A DNA stretch of 64,000 bases from NORP233 sp050186825 (lineage in GTDB: Bacteria > Planctomycetota > J058). Each line of letters begins with the position of its first letter. The stretch's first letter is position 1. Position numbers and translations under genes: made by a program. This document shows, in pieces, positions 34,351 through 43,263 of this stretch. Below the pieces are notes generated by a model that ran no database searches, had not been told where the DNA came from, and was given only the letters and a program-made list of their open reading frames with translations. The DNA lies in assembly GCA_050186825.1 (NCBI GenBank), contig JBFWYD010000029.1, positions 1-64,000 of the forward strand, in the 5' to 3' direction.

Positions 34351-35748
34351 ATGCGCCGACTCGCTCCGCACCGCAGCGCTCTCGCTTGCCACGCCGTGTT
34401 GCTGGTCGCCAGCCTGTCCGGCTGCGCGACGGCCCACCGCGACTACGCAGACCTCCTCGACGAGACCAAGTCGCCGCCGCTGCAGGACGTCATGGCGCCG
34501 AGCGCTCGCGCAGACCGCCGGCCCGAGGAGGTCGAGGCGCGGCTCCGCGAGGAGCTCTCCGAGGCCACGGTCGTCGCGGCGCTGGTGGCCAACAGCCCGC
34601 GCCTGTTCGCCGCCATGCGGCAGTGGGAGGCCGCGGTGCATCGCGTCCCGCAGGCGGGGACGCTCCCCGACCCGCGCTTCCAGTGGTCCTACCACGGGAG
34701 CGAGGGGGCCCAGACCCGCACGGGGAGGGTGCGCAACACCTTCCAGCTCTCCCAGACCTTCCCCTTCTTCGGGAAGCTCGCCCTGCAGGAGGCCGTGGCC
34801 AGCAAGGCCGCCGAGGTCGAGCGGGAGCGCTTCCTCGCCCTGGCTCGCGACCTGATCCGCCAGACGCGCAAGGTCGTCTACCAGCTCTACTACGTGGACC
34901 GCGCGGTGGTCATCACCAACGAGACCCTGGGGCTGGTGCGGCGGCTCGAGGCCGTCGCGCGCTCCCGCTACGAGGCCAACCAGGCGAGCCAGCACGCGGT
35001 CCTCCTCGCCCAGACGGAGACCGCCGACCTGGAGAACGACCTGGTCACCCTGGAGGACCGGCGGGTCACGCTCCAGGCGCGCCTGAACACGCTCCTCAAC
35101 CGCCCGCCCGAGGCGCCCCTCGGCCCGCTCGTGCCCCTCCAACCCACCCAGCGGACCTGGGAGCTGGCCCGGCTCTTCGAGCTTGGGCTCGACCGACGGC
35201 AGGAGCTCCACGCCGCGCGCCTCGAGATCGAGGGGGGCGAGGCGCGGGTGGACCGGGCTCGACGCGACTACCTCCCGGACCTCACGGCCGGCTTCTTCTA
35301 CGGCGACGTCAGCGGCTACGGCGCGATCCCCGTCCGGGGGACCAACGGCGAGGACCAGCTCGGCCTGACCCTCGGGATCAACCTGCCGCTCTGGCTCTGG
35401 AAGTACTCCGCGGGCGTCGACGAGGCCAGCGCCCGGCTGGAGGCCGCGCGTCGCGCGGAGGACGCGGCCAAGAACGAGGTGTTGTTCGAGGTCAGGGAGG
35501 CCCACTTCCACGTGCTCGCGCAGTGGCGACTGGTGGCCCTCTATCGGGACTCCCAGATCCCCAAGGCTCAGCTCTCGCTGCGGGTCGCCGAGACCGAGTA
35601 CCAGGCCGGGAGGATCGGCTTCCTCGACTTCCTCGACGCGGAGCGCCTGCTGCTCCGCTTCCGCCTGGCCTACGAGCGCGCCCTCTCCGGCTACCACGAG
35701 GGGATCGCCGACCTGGAGCGCGCCGTGGGTGGCACGCTCGAGGAGTGA
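34351..35748 (+). CDS. TolC-family outer-membrane efflux lipoprotein (CusC-like)
   Basis: 465 residues. The signal ends in a lipobox (LLVASLSGC). The helical repeats of the outer-membrane factor family are visible: LVANSPRLFAAMRQWEAA, an AGTLPDPRFQWSY stretch and a FQLSQTFPFFGKL strand in the first half, DRRQELHAARLEIEGGEARV and LGLTLGINLPLWLWKYSA in the second. It completes the third efflux cassette (adaptor, pump, channel) and is separated from the pump by only 2 bases, so it is certainly in the same operon. It ends just before a large palindromic repeat. Confidence 0.87.
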   Translation: MRRLAPHRSALACHAVLLVASLSGCATAHRDYADLLDETKSPPLQDVMAPSARADRRPEEVEARLREELSEATVVAALVANSPRLFAAMRQWEAAVHRVPQAGTLPDPRFQWSYHGSEGAQTRTGRVRNTFQLSQTFPFFGKLALQEAVASKAAEVERERFLALARDLIRQTRKVVYQLYYVDRAVVITNETLGLVRRLEAVARSRYEANQASQHAVLLAQTETADLENDLVTLEDRRVTLQARLNTLLNRPPEAPLGPLVPLQPTQRTWELARLFELGLDRRQELHAARLEIEGGEARVDRARRDYLPDLTAGFFYGDVSGYGAIPVRGTNGEDQLGLTLGINLPLWLWKYSAGVDEASARLEAARRAEDAAKNEVLFEVREAHFHVLAQWRLVALYRDSQIPKAQLSLRVAETEYQAGRIGFLDFLDAERLLLRFRLAYERALSGYHEGIADLERAVGGTLEE

Positions 35749-35754
35749 CAGCGG

Positions 35755-35903
35755 CGACCGCTCGATCTGAGCGCGAAGCTCCCGTGCCCGTGCCCGTGCC
35801 CAGCGAAGCGGTGCCCGAACCTGGCGAGGCCAGGATCGCGCTCCGAGCCTCGGGCACGGGCACGGGCACGGGCACGAGTCCCATCGAATCAAGCGGTCGG
35901 CGC
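35755..35903. repeat. Palindromic CGTGCC repeat with a perfect central hairpin
   Basis: Three CCGTGC units (about 35784-35801) face four GGGCAC units (about 35853-35876) in inverse orientation. At the centre is a perfect small hairpin, CCTGGC, loop GAG, GCCAGG (about 35820-35834). The outer flanks CGACCGCTCGAT and ATCGAATCAAGCGGTCG are also partly inverse. The element fills the convergent space between the outer-membrane gene and the glycosyltransferase gene. Confidence 0.7.
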
Positions 35904-35967
35904 TGTGAGTCTCCCTGAGCGAGGCCGGCGCCGCAGGGTCGCGCCCCGCCCCTCCGTCGGTGAGGAG

Positions 35968-37491
35968 CTACAGCGCCAACACCAGCACCGGCTGCTCCCG
36001 CCCCGGGAGCACCAGCCGCGACGCGGAGGCCAAGGCCTCGCGCAGGGCGGGCTGGCCCTCGAGCCAGGCCGGGAGCGGGACGACGACCACCACCCGGCCT
36101 CGCGCGGCGCTCGCCCGGAGGTCCGCCAGGGCGGCCTCCGGATCGGCCGCCAGCGGGCGCAGGCCGGTCAGGAGCTCGGCGCCCGGCCCCAGGCCTAGCA
36201 CCTCGACTCGCGCCTCTTCCGAGAGCCGCGCCGCGCGCTCGTGCGCGACCCGCAGGGCGCCGCGCAGGTCCTGGAGCTCGGCGCGCCCCAGGGCCGCGTC
36301 CTCCCAGGACCACCCGATCAGGACCAGCGACAGGAGCGCGAGCGCGAGGGCGCGCGTGAGGGCGCGGCCGCTGGGCACGAGGCCCGCGCTCGCGGAGGGT
36401 CCGGTCGCGCGCGGAGCGGATGCCACGGCCCGGGTCGCGGCGCTCGCGGCCAGGGCGGCCCAGGCCGGCCACGCGAACCACAGGAAGCGCGCGTAGCCGA
36501 GCGCGCCCGCGGCCACGACCAGCGCGGGCGAGGCGGCCCAGGCGGCGAGGCCCAGTGTGGCCGCGCGCTCGCGGCCCGCGGAGCGCGCGGCCAGCAGGGC
36601 GCCGAGCGCGGCGCCCGCCAGGACGGCGACGGCGCTCGGGCCGCCGCCCGCGGCGGCCAGCAGACCCGAGCGGCCCAGCGGTCCCACGTTCAGCCCCGCG
36701 GCCGGCGCCACCGCCAGCGAGTGGCCCACGAACTTCAGCGTGCGCACCAGCGTAGGCGCGAGCAGCGCGGCGCTCAGCAGCGCGCCGAGGATCGCCCCCA
36801 GCGCCAGCGAGCGCCGCGCTCCGGCGCCCAGGCCACCGCTCGCCGCCCACCACACCGCGAGCGCCGCCCCCAGGCCCAGCGCCAGGGTCAGGTGGCCTCC
36901 GACCCCGAGCGCGCAGCACAGCGCCAGCCCGACGGGCGCCGCGCAGCGGCGACGAGGGCTCGCGCCCGCGCCCTCCGCCTCCGCGCCGCCCTCGCCCAGA
37001 CAGCGCAGCGCCGCGCCCAGGGCCAGCGCGCCGCCCAGCAGGGCCAGCGCGTAGCCGCGCAGCTGCTGCGAGGCGAGGACCGCGGGCGGGGCCAGCGCGA
37101 GCAGGCCGCCCGCGAGCCAGGCGCGGCGGCGGCCGAGCGGCCACAGCGCCCAGCACAGGGCCGGGGCGGCCGCGGCGCCGGCGAGCAGGGAGGGGAGCCG
37201 CAGCGAGATCGCCGTGTCCGCGCCCAGCGAGCGCGCCAGCCAGCCCAGGAGCGAGGCCAGCGGGTGGTTGTTGCCCGCCACCTGCCGGCCGAGCGCGGCC
37301 GCGGGGCCGCTCGTGAAGTGCGCCAGCGTGAACAGCTCGTCGTACCACAGCCCGCGCGTCGTCCCGCGCCAGCGCAGGAGCACGGCCGCCGCGAGCAGGG
37401 CCAGGCAGCAGGTCAGCAGCGGGGCAGGCCCGCCCGCCGGGCCGCGCGCGCCGCCGCTGGGGGTGACCGGGCGCCGGCCGGCCGCGCTCAC
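35968..37491 (-). CDS. Polytopic glycosyltransferase-like membrane protein
   Basis: 507 residues with about ten hydrophobic segments. The first loop has RGLWYDELFTLAHF, with the acidic residue after W-Y typical of the ArnT/PMT-like (GT-C) glycosyltransferases that use polyprenyl-phosphate sugars. It is followed by NNHPLASLLGWLARS and LRLPSLLAGAAAAPAL, also in family style. The C-terminal 110 residues are soluble. Substrates are unknown. The GTG start at 37491 overlaps the stop of the LOG gene by 4 bases (GTGA), so it is translated as the last gene of that group. Confidence 0.72.
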   Translation of the reverse strand: MSAAGRRPVTPSGGARGPAGGPAPLLTCCLALLAAAVLLRWRGTTRGLWYDELFTLAHFTSGPAAALGRQVAGNNHPLASLLGWLARSLGADTAISLRLPSLLAGAAAAPALCWALWPLGRRRAWLAGGLLALAPPAVLASQQLRGYALALLGGALALGAALRCLGEGGAEAEGAGASPRRRCAAPVGLALCCALGVGGHLTLALGLGAALAVWWAASGGLGAGARRSLALGAILGALLSAALLAPTLVRTLKFVGHSLAVAPAAGLNVGPLGRSGLLAAAGGGPSAVAVLAGAALGALLAARSAGRERAATLGLAAWAASPALVVAAGALGYARFLWFAWPAWAALAASAATRAVASAPRATGPSASAGLVPSGRALTRALALALLSLVLIGWSWEDAALGRAELQDLRGALRVAHERAARLSEEARVEVLGLGPGAELLTGLRPLAADPEAALADLRASAARGRVVVVVPLPAWLEGQPALREALASASRLVLPGREQPVLVLAL

Positions 37492-38051
37492 CTGCGCGGG
37501 ACGCGCTCGACCAGGCCGTCGAGCAGCTCGTCGACCTCGGTGGCCACGAACAGCAGCTCGCGCTGCTCGGGGGCGATGAAGCCCTGCGTGCAGAGGTGGT
37601 CGAGGGTGGCCACGAGCGGGCCCCAGAAGCCGTCCACGTCCAGGAGGCCGACCGGCTTGTGGTGCAGCTCGAGCTGGCGCCAGCTCAGGACCTCGAAGAT
37701 CTCCTCGAGGGTGCCCGTGCCGCCCGGCAGCGCCACGAAGGCGCCGGCCTGCTCGATCATCCTCCGCTTGCGCGCGGGCATGTCCGTCACGACCTCGAGG
37801 CGCGTCAGCGAGGGGTGCGCCAGCTCCGGACGCGAGAGGAAGCTCGGGATCACCCCGTAGGCCGCGCCGCCGTTGGCGAGCACCGCGTCGGCCACGGCGC
37901 CCATCAGGCCGACGCTCCCGCCGCCGTAGACCAGGCCCCAGCCCCGCTGGACGAGGGCCCCGCCGAGCTCGCGCGCGACCTCGGCGTAGCGCGGGTCCGC
38001 GCCGAAGCGCGAGCCGCAGTAGACCGCGACGTTGGGCGGATCGAAGCTCAC
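37488..38051 (-). CDS. LOG-family protein (TIGR00730 type)
   Basis: 187 residues with the full pattern of LOG/lysine-decarboxylase-like proteins: AVYCGSRFGADPRY, a GLVYGGGSVGLMGAVADA loop and PGGTGTLEEIFEV. The arginine and glutamate of the cytokinin-riboside monophosphate phosphoribohydrolase motif (PARKRRMIEQA, PGGTGTLEE) are both there. Bacterial LOG enzymes cleave nucleoside 5'-monophosphates to base and ribose phosphate. The GTG start at 38051 overlaps the upstream stop, and its own stop overlaps the next start, so translation is probably coupled. Confidence 0.88.
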   Translation of the reverse strand: MSFDPPNVAVYCGSRFGADPRYAEVARELGGALVQRGWGLVYGGGSVGLMGAVADAVLANGGAAYGVIPSFLSRPELAHPSLTRLEVVTDMPARKRRMIEQAGAFVALPGGTGTLEEIFEVLSWRQLELHHKPVGLLDVDGFWGPLVATLDHLCTQGFIAPEQRELLFVATEVDELLDGLVERVPRR

Positions 38052-39190
38052 GCGCGCTCCCTCCCGGCCGCGCGCACCTCCGCGCGCTCCGCGCCCGCCT
38101 CGACGGGGCTGAGGGCCCGCAGCGCGCGCTCGACGATCGCGACGCCGCGCTGGGCGGTCACGTCGCGCCACTCGCGCCCGCGCGGCGCGAAGGCGGCCAT
38201 CATGGCCTCCTTCGCGCGCCGGGTCGCGCGGTCGCCCGGGCGGCCCCAGTGATGCGCGCGGTTCTCGAGGTGCAGCGCGCGCACCACGCCGATCGGCGGC
38301 AGCGTGCCGAACTCCGCCACGAGCACGTCGTAGCGCGGGCCGAAGCGCGCCTGGCACCAGGTCCCCAGCCCGCCCTTGATCTCGTAGGCCACGCCCGTGG
38401 TCGGGTCCCAGGGCTGGACCACGTCGGCCCCGAAGTCCCGCTCCAGGTCCGCGACCACCGGGTCGCCCGTGGGATGGTCGACCAGCAGCTTGTAGGTCGC
38501 GGGCGCGCCCAGGCCCGAGTGGAAGTCGACGTGGTAGGTGCGCTCCGTGGTGGCCTCGCCGACCCAGCGCCCGATGTGCTCCGCCACGAGCTCGTTGGTC
38601 CGCTCCGGCGCGTGGCCGCCGAAGAACAGGCCCTGCGGGAAGTCGTACTGCCCGCCCGCCACGGCGTTCTTGAGCGCCGCCATCCCGTGGCGCGCGATGC
38701 TCAGCGCGGCGCGGGGCAGGAACAGGCTGAGCGGGCGCGAGGCGCGGCGCGGGTTGAGCATCCCGTCCAGCTCGGCGTAGCCCGCGGGGCTGCCGCTGTA
38801 GCTCTCGCCTGGCCGCAGGAAGTTCCGGTTGAGGTCGACGTTGTGCTCGTTGACCCGGCGGATCCAGGAGAAGCCGTAGGGGTTGAGCGCGTGGACGAAG
38901 ACCAGCCGCAGCCCCTCGGGGAGGCCGCGCGCGGGCAGGTCCTCGAGCACCGCGAGCTGCACGGCCGAGCCGAGGAAGCCCTCGACCCCGTGCAGGCCCG
39001 AGGACACGACCACCGTGCGCGTGGGCAGCTCGGCCCCGCACAGGGCCACGTCGATCGTCAACTCCTCGCCCTGCGCCCCGCGCTGCCCGATGGGATGCGC
39101 CTCGAGCGCGCAGCCCGCGACCTCGGCCGCGCGGCGGAAGCGCGCGCGGGCGGTCGCGTAGTCGGGTGAGAAGTGGTCGGCGCCGCTCAT
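38048..39190 (-). CDS. DUF2817 / M14-like zinc carboxypeptidase-family protein
   Basis: 380 residues. SSGLHGVEGFLGS supplies the H-x2-E pair of M14 metallocarboxypeptidases, and YHVDFHSGLG gives the third metal ligand. RRVNEHNVDLNRNF between them is the usual substrate-binding Asn-Arg element. DUF2817 proteins are M14 relatives of unknown substrate. No signal peptide is seen, so it should be cytoplasmic. The start is ATG 39190. The next gene on this strand overlaps its stop by 4 bases. Confidence 0.85.
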   Translation of the reverse strand: MSGADHFSPDYATARARFRRAAEVAGCALEAHPIGQRGAQGEELTIDVALCGAELPTRTVVVSSGLHGVEGFLGSAVQLAVLEDLPARGLPEGLRLVFVHALNPYGFSWIRRVNEHNVDLNRNFLRPGESYSGSPAGYAELDGMLNPRRASRPLSLFLPRAALSIARHGMAALKNAVAGGQYDFPQGLFFGGHAPERTNELVAEHIGRWVGEATTERTYHVDFHSGLGAPATYKLLVDHPTGDPVVADLERDFGADVVQPWDPTTGVAYEIKGGLGTWCQARFGPRYDVLVAEFGTLPPIGVVRALHLENRAHHWGRPGDRATRRAKEAMMAAFAPRGREWRDVTAQRGVAIVERALRALSPVEAGAERAEVRAAGRERA

Positions 39191-39265
39191 GAGCTGCTCC
39201 CCGGGGGTGGCGAGCCGGAGCTTAGCAGGGTCCCTCGGCCGCTCAGACCGGCACGGACCCCTGGC

Positions 39266-40189
39266 TCAGGCTCCGGGCTCGCCCGTCCCTTCGCTCGGCG
39301 GGACGCCGCCCGAGAGCCGCAGGCCCCGCGCGGCCAGGAAGGGGCGCGCCGCCTCCTCCTCCGCCGCGAGCGCGGCCCGGGCTCGCTCGAGAGCGTCGCC
39401 CACGTGCTCGCGTTCTCCGTGGAGCACCACGAAGCGGTCTCCGCCGCTCTGGCCGGCGGCGACCAGGACCACCAGGTCGTGGCGTCGCACCAGCGCGTCG
39501 CCGATCTCCTGGAGCGTGGCCCGGTCGAGCGCGGTCGCGACCTCGGGGGCCACCGGCGTCCCCGAAGGGCGCCCCAGCTCGCGCTCCAGGGCCTCGGCCA
39601 GGGCCCGCGGCTGGACGGCCGCGAAGCGCAGCCGCCGCCCGTCGCGCAGCAGGACCGCGACCTGCTGGCCTCCCCAGCGCAGGGACTCCCAGGCCCCCGC
39701 CGCGCCGATCAGCTCGACCGTCGCCACCTTGTCGGCCTCGATCCGGAACGCGAGCTCCTGGTCGAACTGGATCCGGCCGTCCATCCCCTGCGGGCGATGC
39801 CAGAGGAAGCGCAGCCAGCCGTCGCCCAGGTGCAGGCTGCCCACGTAGGCGCCGCTCGGCTGGAGGAAGGTCGCGGTCCAGGAGACGCGCCGGCCCGCGC
39901 TCCCGCGCGCCAGCACCAGGTCGCGCCGCCGCCGTCCCTGCTCGTTCACGGCCGGGGCCAGGGTCGCGACCAGGGTCACGAGCCCGCCGCAGATCACCGA
40001 GGCCACGATCAAGGGCTCGATCGCCCGGTGCAGGCTCCGGCCGCCCTGGACGTCCACCAACACGATCGCGCCCACGATCCCCACCGGGAGGAGGAAGAAG
40101 GGCAGCGCCCGCAGCGCCACCGCGGCCACGTAGCCCCAGTAGGTCGGGCCGTCCTCGACGTCCTTCCAGTCCTGATCGTCCGCGCTCAC
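39266..40189 (-). CDS. Hypothetical membrane protein with a soluble C-terminal part
   Basis: 307 residues from GTG 40189. Two hydrophobic segments near the N-terminus (about 19-47 and 61-82) are followed by a soluble beta-rich domain (VSWTATFLQPSGAYVGSLHL, EADKVATVELIG) and a helical tail. No family is recognised. The start overlaps the acyl-CoA dehydrogenase stop by 4 bases, so it is the third gene of that operon; a link to lipid or acyl-CoA metabolism is only positional. Confidence 0.65.
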   Translation of the reverse strand: MSADDQDWKDVEDGPTYWGYVAAVALRALPFFLLPVGIVGAIVLVDVQGGRSLHRAIEPLIVASVICGGLVTLVATLAPAVNEQGRRRRDLVLARGSAGRRVSWTATFLQPSGAYVGSLHLGDGWLRFLWHRPQGMDGRIQFDQELAFRIEADKVATVELIGAAGAWESLRWGGQQVAVLLRDGRRLRFAAVQPRALAEALERELGRPSGTPVAPEVATALDRATLQEIGDALVRRHDLVVLVAAGQSGGDRFVVLHGEREHVGDALERARAALAAEEEAARPFLAARGLRLSGGVPPSEGTGEPGA

Positions 40190-41379
40190 GCCAGCAGCTC
40201 CAGCTCGCCGCCCAGGAAGGCGCGGGCCACCACCCAGCGATGGAGCTCGTCCGGCCCGTCCGCGATCCGCGCGGCGCGCGCGTAGCGGTACCAGCGCGCG
40301 AAGGGCAGGTCGTCCGAGTAGCCGCGCGCGCCGTGCATCTGGATCGCGTCGTCGAGCACCTGGCAGAGGGTGTTCGCGACCTGCTCCTTGGTCAGCGAGG
40401 CGTAGGCCCGCGCCTCGCGCTCGCGGCCCTGCTCGAGCAGGGTCGCGCAGTGAAAGGTCATCAGGTTCCCCGCGTGCACGCCGACCACGCCGCGGTAGAT
40501 CAGGTCCTGCACCCGCTCGTGCTCGCCCAGGGCCCGCCCGAAGCTGACCCGCTCGGCGAGGTACTCGCGGCAGGCCTGGAGCGCGCGGTCGGCCAGCCCC
40601 AGCCAGCGCGCGCAGTGGGTCAGGCGCGCGGGGACCAGCCGGCGCTGCGCCAGGCGGAAGCCCTCGCCCACCCCGCCCAGGACGGCCTCGGGCCCGAGCC
40701 GCACCCCGTGGAAGCGCAGCTCCACCTCGCGGTGCGCGAGCAGCGGGTCGGCCAGGGTCGGGATCTCGCGGACCACCTCGACGCCGGGCGCGTCCCTCTC
40801 GACCAGGAACAGGGTCGCGCCCCGGCGCGGGTCCTCGGAGGTCCGCGCGACCACGATCAGGAAGCTCGCCGCGTGCGCGCCCGTCGCGTACCACTTGTGC
40901 CCGTCGAGCCGCCAGCCCCCGCCGTCCGGCGCCGCGCGCGTGCGCAGGTTGCTCGGGTCGGCGCCCGCCCCCGGGGCCGGCTCGGTCATGCAGAAGGCGC
41001 TGGTCAGCTCGGCCGCGCACAGCGGGCGCAGGTAGCGCGCCTGCTGCGCCTCGTCGCCCGCGAGCAGGAGCAGGTCCATGTTGCCCTGGTCGGGGGCGTC
41101 GCAGTTGAAGACCGAGGGGCCCACGGGCGAGCGGCCCATCTCGCGGAACAGCGCGGCCATCCCCAGGGTCCCCAGCTCGAGCCCGCCCCAGGCGCGCGGG
41201 AGATGCGGGGTCCAGAGCCCGGCGGCGCGGGCCTCGGCGCGCAGCGCGGCCAGGGTCTCGCCGCGGCCGGCGCGGTCCTCGCGCGCGATCGCGTCCTCGC
41301 GCGGGAGCACGCGCTCGGCCACGAAGGTCGCCACCTCGCGGCGCAGGGCCTCGAGCTCGGGGGGGAGGGTCAGCATCAT
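40186..41379 (-). CDS. Acyl-CoA dehydrogenase
   Basis: 397 residues, normal length for the family. Landmarks: SAFCMTEPAPGAGADPSNL (FAD and substrate contacts), LDGHKWYATGAHAASFLIVVART, GRALGEHERVQDLIYR and a C-terminal MHGARGYSDDLPFARWYRYARAARIADG. It is nearest to the long-chain/ACAD10-11-like dehydrogenases. It oxidises an acyl-CoA to the enoyl-CoA, passing electrons to ETF. The ATG at 41379 overlaps the stop of the phosphotransferase gene; ACAD10/11-type dehydrogenases are often fused to or paired with such aminoglycoside-phosphotransferase-like proteins. Confidence 0.88.
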   Translation of the reverse strand: MMLTLPPELEALRREVATFVAERVLPREDAIAREDRAGRGETLAALRAEARAAGLWTPHLPRAWGGLELGTLGMAALFREMGRSPVGPSVFNCDAPDQGNMDLLLLAGDEAQQARYLRPLCAAELTSAFCMTEPAPGAGADPSNLRTRAAPDGGGWRLDGHKWYATGAHAASFLIVVARTSEDPRRGATLFLVERDAPGVEVVREIPTLADPLLAHREVELRFHGVRLGPEAVLGGVGEGFRLAQRRLVPARLTHCARWLGLADRALQACREYLAERVSFGRALGEHERVQDLIYRGVVGVHAGNLMTFHCATLLEQGREREARAYASLTKEQVANTLCQVLDDAIQMHGARGYSDDLPFARWYRYARAARIADGPDELHRWVVARAFLGGELELLA

Positions 41380-42779
41380 GGGAGCTCACCGCGCAGGTCG
41401 AAGCGGGGGTTCTTGAGCGCGACCCGGGCCGCGAGCCCCTCGCGCACGGCGGCGCGCCAGCGCGCCTCCTCGGCGGGGTCCGGCGGGTCCTCGCGCAGCC
41501 GCCGGCAGAGCTCGCGCTCGAGCGCCTCGGGCGGGTCGTCGGGCTGGCTGCCGGGTTGGCCCACGAGCGGGGCCAGCCGCGCCGCCTGCTCGCGTGCGAG
41601 CTGGCCCGCGCCGCGCTCGAAGAGCGCGAGCGACTGGAGGAGCGAGCCGGCGATCCGCGCCCGGAAGGCCAGCCCGCGCTCGCGCGCCAGCGCGGGGCCG
41701 AGGTCCTGCTCGAGGAAGCGCAAGAGCCCGGCCAGGAGCTCCGCCGGCGCGACCGGCCCCGGCGCGGGGCGCGCACCGCGCGGGGCGGCGCCGAGCGAGC
41801 CTGTCAGCGGCTGGTCGAGCTGGCGCAGGGCCTCGAGCTCGAGCTCCTCGGCGCGCCAGCCGACGGCCAGGAGCTCCAGGTCCTGCTGCGCGCCGGCGCG
41901 GTAGCGCTCGGCCTGGTAGTGCGCGCCGGCCGCCCAGCGCGCGTCGCCGAAGACCTCCCAGAAGTGCATCCGCGCGGCGTCGGGCGCCTGGCCCCCCGCG
42001 GCCGCGTAGGCGGCGAGCAGCGCCTCGCGCGTGGCGACCCCGCCCGCGGCCAGCTCCTCGCGGCCGAAGCGCCAGTCGCGCACGCAGAACCAGGCCAGGT
42101 CCTCGGCCGGGTCGCCCCAGTGCGCGAACTCCCAGTCGAGGACCGCGCTCAGGCCCTGCGGGCCGACGAGCAGGTTCCCCACCCGGAAGTCGCCGTGGAC
42201 CAGCGCGGGGGCGGCGGGCTCGGGGCGGTGCGCCGCCAGCCAGCGCAGCGCGAGCTCGAGCGCCGGTCGCGGCGCGGGGAGCAGCGCGAGCATTCGCTCC
42301 AGCTCGGCCAGGGCCGCCGCGGCCGGGTCTGCGGGCGGGGCGCCCAGCGCGCGGTCGAGGCCCTCGTCCGCGCCGGGACGCAGGGCGTGGATCGCGCGCT
42401 GCTCGCGGCCGAGCTCGGGGGGCTGGACCTCGCGCGCGGCGGCCAGCGACTCGTGGCGCACCACGCGCGCGCCGAGCGCCTCGCCCGCGACCAGCGGCAG
42501 TAAGTAGGCCCCGGCGCCCTCGCGCACCAGGTCCGCGCTGAGGTGGCTGGGGGCCGGCGTGCGCACGCCGGCCGCGGCCGCCGCGCGTGCGACCTCGAAC
42601 TCGCGCGCCCGCTCGAGGCTGCCGGGCAGCGAGCGCGCGGCGTCGCTGCGGAGCACCAGCGCGCGGCCGTCGCTGAGCTCGACCCGGAACAGGTCCTGGC
42701 AGGCCCCGCCCCCCAAGGGCCTAACGGCTTCGACCGGGACCCCGAGGGCGTCCGCCACGCGCTGCAGCAGCTCGTCCAT
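41376..42779 (-). CDS. Phosphotransferase (APH-like) paired with acyl-CoA dehydrogenase
   Basis: 467 residues. The N-terminal 300 residues are an aminoglycoside-phosphotransferase-like kinase: LVLRSDAARS near the start, ALVHGDFRVGNLLV (catalytic loop, His-Gly-Asp) and AVLDWEFAHWGDPAEDLAWF (metal loop). The last 140 residues are helical and may be a separate domain. In ACAD10/11-type systems such kinases phosphorylate 4-hydroxyacyl-CoA before the dehydrogenase-like step; that role here is inferred from pairing. Start ATG 42779 lies after a 136-base space shared with a divergent gene. Confidence 0.8.
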   Translation of the reverse strand: MDELLQRVADALGVPVEAVRPLGGGACQDLFRVELSDGRALVLRSDAARSLPGSLERAREFEVARAAAAAGVRTPAPSHLSADLVREGAGAYLLPLVAGEALGARVVRHESLAAAREVQPPELGREQRAIHALRPGADEGLDRALGAPPADPAAAALAELERMLALLPAPRPALELALRWLAAHRPEPAAPALVHGDFRVGNLLVGPQGLSAVLDWEFAHWGDPAEDLAWFCVRDWRFGREELAAGGVATREALLAAYAAAGGQAPDAARMHFWEVFGDARWAAGAHYQAERYRAGAQQDLELLAVGWRAEELELEALRQLDQPLTGSLGAAPRGARPAPGPVAPAELLAGLLRFLEQDLGPALARERGLAFRARIAGSLLQSLALFERGAGQLAREQAARLAPLVGQPGSQPDDPPEALERELCRRLREDPPDPAEEARWRAAVREGLAARVALKNPRFDLRGELP

Positions 42780-42915
42780 GGGCCGCGAGGCTACCCGATC
42801 CGCCGCCGCAACACCCGGCTCTGCTGCGACTTGAGGCCCGGGCCCGAGGCGCGAGAAACCATCTCCGCGCACCCTCTCTCACTGGGCGTCGAAACAAGAG
42901 GGGACACCACACACC

Positions 42916-43137
42916 ATGACGCGAATCTTCCTCCCGCTGCTGCTCCTCATGGCCTGCTCCACTGGCTGCTGCTTCGTCGATGCCGGCTTCCGCGAGCTCC
43001 AGGACGACGGCCCGAACCCGCGCTACGCGCACCAGCCCTACATGGCGCACGTCGTCGACTCGCTCACCGAGAGCGACGACGACCGCCGCTGCGACGACAC
43101 CACCGTGGTGGTCTACCACCGCCACGGCCGGCGCTGA
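42916..43137 (+). CDS. Small lipoprotein-like secreted protein
   Basis: 73 residues from ATG 42916. The N-terminus (MTRIFLPLLLLMACSTGCC) is a signal with several possible lipidation cysteines. The short mature part is charged and polar, with a run of Asp residues and a His-Arg-His end. No homologue is recognised. It diverges from the phosphotransferase gene and ends just before a terminator-like hairpin. Confidence 0.6.
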   Translation: MTRIFLPLLLLMACSTGCCFVDAGFRELQDDGPNPRYAHQPYMAHVVDSLTESDDDRRCDDTTVVVYHRHGRR

Positions 43138-43147
43138 CTCCCCCCTC

Positions 43148-43228
43148 GGCCACGCGCGTGGCGTGGCCGCTTCGATGATTGCCCCCAGGCGCGCGGTGCC
43201 CCCTCCCCGGGGCGCCGCGCGTCTCTTT
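43148..43228 (+). terminator. Two hairpins, the second followed by a pyrimidine tract
   Basis: GGCCACGC (43148-43155) pairs perfectly with GCGTGGCC (43161-43168). Then CGCGCGGTGCCCC (43190-43202) pairs with GGGGCGCCGCGCG (43209-43221) with one mismatch, followed on the + strand by TCTCTTTCC. This fits termination of the 42916 gene and separates it from the convergent exporter gene. Confidence 0.55.
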
Positions 43229-43263
43229 CCGGAGGCGCCGCACAGCGCGCGACCTCGAGGCCC

